This document shows positions 1-5,187 of a stretch of DNA of 8,007 bases, piece after piece. The stretch covers positions 1 through 8,007 of the forward strand of contig JAUPKO010000091.1 in assembly GCA_030837395.1 (NCBI GenBank), written 5' to 3'. Position 1 is the stretch's first letter, and the number at the start of each line of letters is the position of its first letter. Origin of the DNA: Actinomycetota bacterium (GTDB lineage Bacteria > Actinomycetota > Actinomycetes > S36-B12 > UBA10799). Position numbers and translations under genes: made by a program. The notes under the pieces were generated by a model. It saw only the letters and a program-made list of their open reading frames with translations, did no database searches and was not told where the DNA came from.

Positions 1-845
1 CTCGGGGCGGAGTTCGCCAGGAACGTCTTGGCGACGCTGAGCCCGACGCTCAGCAGGGTCATACCCGCGGCGATGCCGATCCCGATGCCCATCACCAACC
101 GGGCACGCCGTCGGCTGATGGCCACAGCGACGAGCACCAGCACCGCCAGCACCGGGATCAGGTACCTGGTGACGGGGATCGTGATGTCGTAGATCAGCCG
201 CGCCTCCTGCAGTTGGGTGGAGTCGAGCAGCACGATCGACTGGTCGGCCGCCGGCGGCAGCGGCTTGCCTTCGAGCACCGTCAGGCCGCGTTGCACCAAC
301 TCGTCCTGTACGGCTTTGGCGATGGGCTCGGTGTCCAGCACCACCTGGTCGCCCTCGAGTTGCAGCGGCCCGCCCGAGTCGTCGCCGGACAGCAGTCGGA
401 TGAGGCCCTCCTGCAACTTGGTGTTGGCCACCACCCAGAACTCCTCGAACTTCGGCGAGTTGACGATCTTCGTGGCGACCTGCGTGACCAGGCTTTCGAT
501 GGCGCCGGAGATCGCCGGTGCGAGTTTGAGGACCACAGCGGGGGGCAGTTCGGCGATCGTCTGCTGCACCAGGTCGTTCTGTTCGATGGTCGTCATCAGC
601 GTCTCGGTGGTTCGGTTGACCAAGGCGTCCTTGATGGCGCGTTACTCAACCAGCGGCGCGACAGTCTGGACGTAGCGCTCGGTGTCGGTCAGGGTCCGTT
701 GGCCCCAGAAGGCCACAAGTGCCAGGGGCATCAGCAGCGAGGCGATCACCACCAGGGACCAGGCGATGACGCCCCGGCCCCGGCCCGACTTCGCGGCAGC
801 CACGCCGGCAACGCCTGCCCCGCTGTCACTCACCTTGCTGGTCAT
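1..845 (-). pseudogene. Actinobacterial three-TM integral membrane protein with an in-frame stop (also cut by the window edge)
   Basis: The frame starts at ATG 843-845, with a GGAGGG Shine-Dalgarno at 849-854, and encodes 67 residues ending in TVAPLVE before a TAA stop at 642-644. The same frame then stays open for 213 more codons to the window edge, with no frameshift and the same high GC at third positions, resuming RAIKDALVNRTTETL. Read through, the protein has a short cytoplasmic N-terminus rich in Gly/Ala/Lys/Arg, a membrane helix at about residues 26-48, a long extracytoplasmic part with the family-like stretch TDTERYVQTVAPL, and near the window edge a second helix, an Arg-rich loop (SRRRAR) and a third helix. 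I recognise this as a family of uncharacterised actinobacterial membrane proteins; no biochemical role is known to me. It follows the MFS gene on the same strand after about 100 nt. Possible explanations are a recent nonsense mutation, a sequencing error, or two separately translated fragments. An SD-like AAGGA precedes a TTG codon at 621-623, and an ATG lies at 594-596. The C-terminus lies outside the window. Confidence 0.7.
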
Positions 846-948
846 CGACCCTCCAATCGAAAGTCCCCGTGGGCACACTCTGGCACACGTCCATGGGGCT
901 GGGTCGACTTCGGCGCCGCTGGTCCGTGGCGTCCGCTGCTCCGGCCCG

Positions 949-2241
949 CTACGACGACACGGTTGCGACAGGTGCCGGGGTCGTGCGGCGGCTGCGACCG
1001 GACAGGATGAACAGGGCCCCGGAGAGCAGCAGTAGCGCTCCGGTGGCCCAGGACAGCGGCACCGACACGCCGCCCGGTGGCACCAGGAAGCCCGCCACCG
1101 CGATACCGGACAGCAGGGCAATGTTGATGCCCACGTCCAACAGCGAGAACACGCGCCCGCGGGTGGCGTCGGTGATGCTCAGCGCTACCACGGTGTCGGT
1201 GTCGATTTTCACCGATTGACCGGCGAACCCCAGCGCGCTGGCACCGGCGATGAACCCCACGGCAGTCACGCTGAGCAGGCCCGGGGTGGCCACGACCGCA
1301 GCAAACAGCACGGTGCCGGCCGACCACCAGCCGGCCGTCCAAGCCCGTACCGCTGGCGGGGTCACCACGGCGCCCAGCAATGCGCCCGCCCCGGCACCGG
1401 CGATGGCCAAACCGAACAGCCCGAGGGCGCCGGCATCGGAGTCCGGACTCAGCACGGTCTTGGAGGCGACGATAGCCAACAGCAGCGCGATGCCATAGCT
1501 GGCACGGTGGGCCAGCACCCCCCACACGGCCCACCAGGCCTGGCGGGCACGGTAAAGCACCGCGGCACCGTGGGCGAGTTGCACGATCACCTCACGCACG
1601 GTCTCGTGGTGCACCTCGGCGTGTGGGCCAAGTAGTGCCACGGGCAGGCGCAGACTCAGCAGGGCGGTGGCCACGAGGCCGACCACGGCGATCGCGAGCA
1701 ACTCGGCGGTGGTCTGTCGGGTGGCGCCGAGCGCCGCCCCCAGCGACAGCGACAGGGCCGCGCCGATGGCCGCGCCGATCGTGCCGGACACCGGTGCGAC
1801 GGCATTGGCGCCGATCAGCCGTTCCGGCGGAACCGTGTTGGGCAGAGAGGCGGCCAGCGCGGTGAGGATCAGGCGATTGGTGCCCAGTACGAACAACACC
1901 ACCAGCCCGAGCAGCAGCACGTGGGCTTCGGCCAGGGTGATGGCGATCAGCCCTGCCACCATCGCGGCGCGGGCGAGGTTGGCGAACACGAGGACTTGCC
2001 GGCGGCGCCAATGGTCCAGGAACACCCCCATGAAGGGCCCGATGAGCGAATACGGCAGCAGCAGGACGGCGAACGCCCCCACCACCCCGGCCGGACTGTC
2101 CTGACTCTCGGGCGAGAACAACACGAACCCGGCCAGCGCCGATTGGATGATTCCGTCCTGAAACTGCCCCACCACCCGGACCGCGAGCAGTCTGCGGAAC
2201 ATCCGCTCGCGGAACAGTCCCGTCAGTTGCACACGCGCCAC
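949..2241 (-). CDS. Major facilitator superfamily (MFS) permease, exporter-like
   Basis: This encodes a protein of 430 residues made almost entirely of hydrophobic helices, about 12 by eye, as expected for an MFS secondary transporter in the cytoplasmic membrane. The loop GVFLDHWRRRQVL (residues 72-84) matches MFS motif A (G-x3-D-x-x-G/W-R-R) between helices 2 and 3. The N-terminus (MARVQLTGLF, then VRVVGQFQDG) resembles the MFS_1/MFS_3 drug- and siderophore-exporter-like group; the substrate cannot be read from the sequence. I chose GTG 2239-2241 because the open frame upstream (to 2313) runs into a Cys/His-rich stretch unlike a transporter N-terminus and into the spacer before ino1. No Shine-Dalgarno precedes it. 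Instead TACCGT lies exactly where a -10 box would place the transcription start on this GTG, so a leaderless mRNA is likely. It lies 153 nt beyond the ino1 stop, behind a strong hairpin, so it is probably a separate transcript. The last residues are polar (SGRSRRTTPAPVATVSS), consistent with a cytoplasmic tail. Confidence 0.85.
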   Translation of the reverse strand: MARVQLTGLFRERMFRRLLAVRVVGQFQDGIIQSALAGFVLFSPESQDSPAGVVGAFAVLLLPYSLIGPFMGVFLDHWRRRQVLVFANLARAAMVAGLIAITLAEAHVLLLGLVVLFVLGTNRLILTALAASLPNTVPPERLIGANAVAPVSGTIGAAIGAALSLSLGAALGATRQTTAELLAIAVVGLVATALLSLRLPVALLGPHAEVHHETVREVIVQLAHGAAVLYRARQAWWAVWGVLAHRASYGIALLLAIVASKTVLSPDSDAGALGLFGLAIAGAGAGALLGAVVTPPAVRAWTAGWWSAGTVLFAAVVATPGLLSVTAVGFIAGASALGFAGQSVKIDTDTVVALSITDATRGRVFSLLDVGINIALLSGIAVAGFLVPPGGVSVPLSWATGALLLLSGALFILSGRSRRTTPAPVATVSS

Positions 2242-2247
2242 CGCACC

Positions 2248-2253
2248 ACGGTA
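2248..2253 (-). promoter_or_regulatory. Predicted -10 box for leaderless MFS mRNA
   Basis: TACCGT fits the actinobacterial -10 consensus TANNNT and is followed by exactly 6 nt before the GTG start at 2241. This places +1 on the first base of the start codon. No good -35 is seen at 17 nt spacing, which is common in this phylum. No Shine-Dalgarno is present, which supports leaderless initiation. Confidence 0.4.
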
Positions 2254-2292
2254 GTGCCCTGCGCGACATTCACAGTGATGCCGCGAGCACAG

Positions 2293-2336
2293 CACGAGGT
2301 CCCTCGCCGGCACAATCGACCGGGAGGGACCTCGTG
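2293..2336 (-). terminator. Strong hairpin after ino1, likely transcription terminator without U-tract
   Basis: The arms 2293-2305 (CACGAGGTCCCTC) and 2324-2336 (GAGGGACCTCGTG) are perfect 13-bp complements. After one bulged G at 2306, the stem continues with CCGG (2307-2310) pairing with CCGG (2320-2323), leaving a 9-nt loop. In total there are 17 base pairs. It starts 58 nt past the ino1 stop and ends before the predicted MFS promoter, the right place to end the padR-ino1 transcript. No T-run follows on either strand, so it would be the U-less type of terminator often proposed in actinobacteria. A role in mRNA 3'-end stability is the alternative. Confidence 0.6.
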
Positions 2337-2394
2337 GAAGGGACGTGCGGAGCTCAAACCCGGCTCAGCGGCCGGATCGAGCAGGTGGTGCGCC

Positions 2395-3474
2395 TCAGCG
2401 CTCCACAGTGCCGGCGATGAAGTCCGCCACGGCTTGGTGGGCCTCGTCGTCGGTGTACTGCACCGGCGGGGACTTCATGAAGTAGGACGAGGCCGACAGG
2501 ATCGGGCCGCCGATGCCGCGGTCCTTGGCGATCTTCGCGGCGCGGATCGCGTCGATGATGATGCCGGCGGAGTTGGGCGAGTCCCAGACCTCGAGCTTGT
2601 ACTCCAGGCTCAACGGCACGTCGCCGAAGGCACGGCCTTCGAGCCGGACGAAGGCCCACTTACGGTCGTCGAGCCAGGCAACGTAGTCGCTCGGGCCGAT
2701 GTGCACGTTGCGGGCGGCGATCTCGTCGCGCAACTGTGAGGTGACCGACTGGGTCTTGGAGATCTTCTTGGACTCCAGGCGCTCGCGCTCGAGCATGTTC
2801 ATGAAGTCCATGTTGCCGCCGACGTTGAGCTGGTAGGTGCGGTCGACGGTGACGCCGCGGTCCTCGAACAGTTTGGCCAGCACGCGGTGGGTGATGGTCG
2901 CGCCGACCTGGCTCTTGATGTCGTCACCCACGATGGGCACACCGGCATCTTCGAACTTCTTGGCCCACTCGGGGTTGCTGGCGATGAACACCGGCAGCGC
3001 GTTGACGAACGCCACACCTGCGTCGATGGCGCACTGGGCGTAGTACTTGGCGGCCTGCTCGGAGCCCACCGGCAAGTAGCAGACCAGAACGTCGGCCTTG
3101 GTCTCCTTGAGGGTCGCGACGATGTCCACGGGGGCCTCGTCGGATTCGATGATGGTCTCGCGGTAGTACTTGCCGAGGCCGTCGAGGGTGTGACCGCGCT
3201 GCACTGTGATGCCGGTCGGCGGCACGTCGCAGATCTTGATCGTGTTGTTCTCGGACGCGCCGATGGCGTGTGCGAGGTCTTGCCCGACCTTCTTGGCGTC
3301 GACGTCGAACGCGGCGACCCAGTCGATGTCGGACACGTGGTACGGGCCGAATTGCACGTGCATCAGGCCCGGCACGTTCGTGTCAGGTTGGGCGTCCTTG
3401 TAGTACTCGACGCCTTGGACCAGCGACGAGGCACAGTTGCCCACGCCGACGATGGCCACCCGCAGGGATCCCAT
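2395..3474 (-). CDS. ino1: Inositol-3-phosphate synthase (myo-inositol-1-phosphate synthase)
   Basis: This 359-residue cytosolic enzyme converts D-glucose-6-phosphate to 1L-myo-inositol-3-phosphate using NAD+ in an internal redox cycle. The product feeds phosphatidylinositol and its mannosides and, in many actinobacteria, mycothiol. The N-terminal Rossmann motif is VAIVGVGNCASSL (residues 6-18). Family blocks follow: VNALPVFIASNPEW (157-170), GDDIKSQVGAT (183-193), NVGGNMDFMNM (217-227), a Lys-rich active-site segment SKTQSVT (239-245) and YKLEVWDSPNSAG (292-304). The length is close to the roughly 360-370 residues of the actinobacterial enzymes. ATG 3472-3474 is preceded by AGAAGG (3481-3486) with 6 nt spacing, which lies over the end of padR. 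Only 3 nt separate the padR stop from this start, so the two genes are co-transcribed and probably translationally coupled. The gene looks complete, with no missing motif. Regulation is expected from the padR promoter at about 4150-4184. Confidence 0.97.
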   Translation of the reverse strand: MGSLRVAIVGVGNCASSLVQGVEYYKDAQPDTNVPGLMHVQFGPYHVSDIDWVAAFDVDAKKVGQDLAHAIGASENNTIKICDVPPTGITVQRGHTLDGLGKYYRETIIESDEAPVDIVATLKETKADVLVCYLPVGSEQAAKYYAQCAIDAGVAFVNALPVFIASNPEWAKKFEDAGVPIVGDDIKSQVGATITHRVLAKLFEDRGVTVDRTYQLNVGGNMDFMNMLERERLESKKISKTQSVTSQLRDEIAARNVHIGPSDYVAWLDDRKWAFVRLEGRAFGDVPLSLEYKLEVWDSPNSAGIIIDAIRAAKIAKDRGIGGPILSASSYFMKSPPVQYTDDEAHQAVADFIAGTVER

Positions 3475-3477
3475 CTT

Positions 3478-4062
3478 CTACCTTCTTTCAGATCCGACCG
3501 AGCGGCTGTTGCCGCCGGATTCTTCGTGATCGATGAGCTCGGTGAGCCACCGCACTTCCCTTTCCACTCCCTCGAGCCCGTGCTGTTGCAGGGCCAGGGT
3601 GTAGTCATCGAGGCGCTCCCGGGTGCGCGCCATGGAGCCGCGCATGGTCGCGCGTCGCTCCTCCAACCGGCTGCGACGGCCCTGCAGGATGCGCAGGCGG
3701 GCGTCGGCTTCGGTCCGGGCGAAGAAGGTCATGTGAACGTTGAACCGTTCGTCCTCCCAGGCCTCCGGCCCGGAGTCGTCGAGCAGCGTCTGGAAGTGCT
3801 CTTTGCCGTCGGCGGTCAACTTGTAGACGATGCGCGCGCGGCGCCCGCTCAGGGCGGGGGCGCCGGCATCGGCCGGGCCGTCCTCGGCGATCCAGCCCTT
3901 GGCCAGCATGGCTTTGAGGGCGGGGTAGAGCGAGCCATAGGAGATCGCGTGGAAAGTGCCCAACATGGAATTGAGCTGTTTGCGCAACTCGTAGCCGTGC
4001 TTCGGGCCCTCCTGCAGCAACCCGAGGATGGCCAGCTCAAGGACGTCACTGCGTCGAGCCAC
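3478..4062 (-). CDS. PadR-family transcriptional regulator, first gene of the ino1 operon
   Basis: This encodes 194 residues. The N-terminal winged helix-turn-helix (about residues 5-92) carries the PadR hallmarks LAILGLLQEGPKHGYEL (10-26), SYGSLYPALKAMLAKGWI (41-58) and a wing strand RARIVYKLTADGKEHF (75-90). An Arg/Glu-rich helical region (about 105-180) is the usual C-terminal dimerisation domain of the longer PadR subfamily. I chose GTG 4060-4062 because an excellent Shine-Dalgarno, AGGAGG, lies at 4070-4075 with 7 nt spacing, and because homologous PadR proteins begin at this point. The open frame extends far upstream, to 4800, but that part overlaps the divergent gene and is a shadow. 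PadR proteins are usually ligand-responsive repressors that bind their own promoter, and a matching inverted repeat lies at 4132-4152. From position I infer that it controls itself and ino1. The ligand is unknown. Confidence 0.93.
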   Translation of the reverse strand: MARRSDVLELAILGLLQEGPKHGYELRKQLNSMLGTFHAISYGSLYPALKAMLAKGWIAEDGPADAGAPALSGRRARIVYKLTADGKEHFQTLLDDSGPEAWEDERFNVHMTFFARTEADARLRILQGRRSRLEERRATMRGSMARTRERLDDYTLALQQHGLEGVEREVRWLTELIDHEESGGNSRSVGSERR

Positions 4063-4067
4063 GGTGC

Positions 4068-4077
4068 CACCTCCTTT
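4068..4077 (-). promoter_or_regulatory. Strong ribosome binding site that fixes the padR start
   Basis: On the minus strand this reads AAAGGAGGTG, nearly full complementarity to the 16S 3' end, 7 nt (from the AGGAGG core) before GTG 4062. It decides the start within a much longer open frame and suggests efficient translation of the first gene of the operon. Confidence 0.85.
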
Positions 4078-4131
4078 GGTTATCGGATACCCCGGATCCC
4101 GCTTGCGGCGGTCGCGTCGTTGGAACGAAGC

Positions 4132-4152
4132 GATATATCGGGGCGATATGTC
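4132..4152. promoter_or_regulatory. Candidate PadR operator (inverted repeat)
   Basis: This is a 21-bp near-perfect inverted repeat with 9-bp arms, one mismatch and a 3-bp GGG spacer. The core is ATATCG (4135-4140) facing CGATAT (4144-4149). The left arm also sits in a 10-bp perfect palindrome, CGATATATCG, at 4131-4140. AT-rich ATATCG/CGATAT-type palindromes are of the kind bound by PadR regulators, and this one stands out in GC-rich surroundings. It covers the transcription start predicted from the promoter at 4156-4184, the classic position for autorepression of padR-ino1. It could also affect the divergent gene, about 90 nt away. Confidence 0.6.
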
Positions 4153-4155
4153 ACA

Positions 4156-4184
4156 ACGATACCCCCAGGCGAACGCAAGGTAAA
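4156..4184 (-). promoter_or_regulatory. Predicted padR-ino1 promoter
   Basis: On the minus strand, TTTACC (4184-4179) and TATCGT (4161-4156) are separated by exactly 17 nt and resemble the housekeeping sigma -35 (TTGACA, 4 of 6) and -10 (TANNNT). The start would fall near 4149, inside the inverted repeat at 4132-4152, giving a 5' leader of about 87 nt before the padR GTG. Confidence 0.5.
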
Positions 4185-4227
4185 CCTCCGCGCGAATTCT
4201 TCTGATGTGTGTCGCACCACATGGGCG

Positions 4228-4233
4228 TAGAGT
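4228..4233 (+). promoter_or_regulatory. Predicted -10 box for leaderless DUF5318 mRNA
   Basis: TAGAGT matches TANNNT and ends exactly 6 nt before the GTG at 4240. Transcription would therefore begin on the start codon. No Shine-Dalgarno is present before the GTG. No clear -35 is visible. Confidence 0.45.
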
Positions 4234-4239
4234 TGACGG

Positions 4240-4752
4240 GTGCCCGTGCCTCGCTCCACGACTCCCCGTGGCTACCGCCTCGGCCCCGGCGGGTCGCCGC
4301 CGCAGGCCCAGCGGCGCGATCCCAAGGAGACCGAGGACGTAGCCGACCCCCGAGCGCCCCGGCACTGGGTCGATCACCTGTTGCAGCGCCGGCGCACGCT
4401 CAGCGCCGCAGTCCTGGCCGCAACCGGCTCCTCCGACGCCCTCGATCCCCACCCCGACCTGTTGCGTGCGGCTGCCCATCACGGCGAACCCACCGAGGCC
4501 ACCTGCCCGTGGTGTCGCAGCGAGGCCCTGGTGCTGCTGCGGTATGTGTTCTCGGATGAGTTGGGTCCGTTCAGCGGTCGGATCAAGACCGAGCGGGAGT
4601 TGTCCGAGATGGCCCCGGACTTCGGCTTCCTGGATGTCTACGTCGTCGAGGTGTGTCCCGACTGCCACTGGAACCACCTGCTGCACACCTACGTGCTCGG
4701 TGACGGCCAGCCGCGACCGCCGCTGCGACGTCCCGCGGATCTGCTCGACTGA
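4240..4752 (+). CDS. DUF5318 family protein with zinc-ribbon-like CxxC pairs
   Basis: This encodes 170 residues. It has two cysteine pairs, CPWC (Cys89, Cys92) and CPDC (Cys139, Cys142), about 50 residues apart, a spacing suited to one bound metal, most likely zinc. The core WVDHLLQRRR (43-52), LLRAAAHHGEPTEATCPWC (74-92) and VVEVCPDCHWNHLLHTYVLG (135-154) matches my memory of Rv0049 of M. tuberculosis, the gene beside ponA1. No function is established for the family. There is no signal peptide or membrane helix, so it is probably cytosolic. The N-terminal 40 residues are Pro/Arg-rich and probably disordered, and longer than in the mycobacterial protein. In-frame starts are limited to GTG 4240 and GTG 4246; 4240 is preferred because a -10-like box suits leaderless initiation there. 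It is divergent from padR and is followed by ponA after 435 nt, so it is not tightly coupled to ponA. Confidence 0.88.
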   Translation: MPVPRSTTPRGYRLGPGGSPPQAQRRDPKETEDVADPRAPRHWVDHLLQRRRTLSAAVLAATGSSDALDPHPDLLRAAAHHGEPTEATCPWCRSEALVLLRYVFSDELGPFSGRIKTERELSEMAPDFGFLDVYVVEVCPDCHWNHLLHTYVLGDGQPRPPLRRPADLLD

Positions 4753-5187
4753 CCGAAGCGGCAGGGCTGCTGCGCCGCGCGCGTGGCCCAACGCGTGCAC
4801 CTGCGCACACGCGCACCGGGGTCGGGAAATGCCACCAAACGCGCACCACAGTGGCCATACGGAGCCTGAAGTGGCCCGAGAACCCGACTGCGACGCGCGC
4901 GTGGCCCGAGAACCCGACTGCGACGCGCGCGTGGCCCGAGAACCCGACTGCGGCCGGATTCGTGGCGGACGTCACCCCGCCCACCCCTGGCCAGGGCGAC
5001 CCCCGCGAGGGCACACTTGATGTGACGGCGGTGCTGCCCGCAGATGTGCGCGGCGATCCCGATGGCGCGCAGCGACCACGAGCACCGCGGGCCGACGCCG
5101 GGCCAGAGCACGAACCCCCGGCGAGCCCCCCGACAGTCCCGGCACCTGGGACTCGGGTCACCCCATGACTGACGAATGTGATGAGTA
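4753..5187. other. Repeat-rich spacer between the DUF5318 gene and ponA
   Basis: This is 435 nt without a convincing gene. It holds GC-rich alternating purine-pyrimidine stretches (CGCGCGCG, GCGCACACGCGCAC), a potential hairpin CGCGTG (4792-4797) with CACGCG (4808-4813), a 30-bp tandem repeat (4871-4952), and then unstructured sequence up to ponA. An open frame at 4851-5168 exists, but its third-codon GC (about three quarters) is near the local base composition and well below that of the real genes. I see no obvious promoter or terminator. The ponA promoter must lie here or upstream of the DUF5318 gene. Confidence 0.6.
4871..4952. repeat. 30-bp tandem direct repeat, about 2.7 copies
   Basis: The units start at 4871, 4901 and 4931. 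Each begins GTGGCCCGAGAACCCGAC, followed by a GC-rich tail ending CGCGCGC. Copies 1 and 2 are identical over 30 bp; copy 3 matches for its first 22 bp (to 4952) and then diverges. A partial, degenerate copy lies at 4771-4789: the 19-mer TGCG-N-CGCGCGCGTGGCCC also occurs at 4889-4907 and 4919-4937. The period is a multiple of three, so the open frames across it give a 10-residue repeat, but coding is doubtful. Perfect identity suggests a recent expansion. Confidence 0.9.

Noticed and set aside
213..1010. Plus-strand ORFs of 265 and 152 residues opposite the broken membrane protein
   Set aside because: The minus strand has the coherent protein with membrane helices and an SD. These are shadows, made easier to mistake for genes because the real gene carries a stop.
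2887..4230. 447-residue plus-strand ORF opposite ino1 and padR
   Set aside because: It is antisense to two well-supported genes, and its His/Gly/Val/Leu-rich composition is typical of shadow frames in high-GC DNA.
4063..4800. Upstream extension of the padR open frame (440-residue version)
   Set aside because: The extra N-terminus overlaps the divergent DUF5318 gene and has no family resemblance. The strong SD before GTG 4062 and the PadR domain boundary fix the start.
4871..4952. CRISPR-like array of 30-bp repeats
   Set aside because: The repeats abut head to tail with no spacers, and no cas gene is in the window. It is a tandem repeat.
4851..5168. 105-residue ORF with a repeated WPENPTATRA peptide before ponA
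   Set aside because: It has no SD, lower third-position GC than real neighbours, a sequence that is mainly the tandem repeat plus Pro/Arg-rich filler, and no recognisable domain. It is kept only as context for the overlap chain before ponA.
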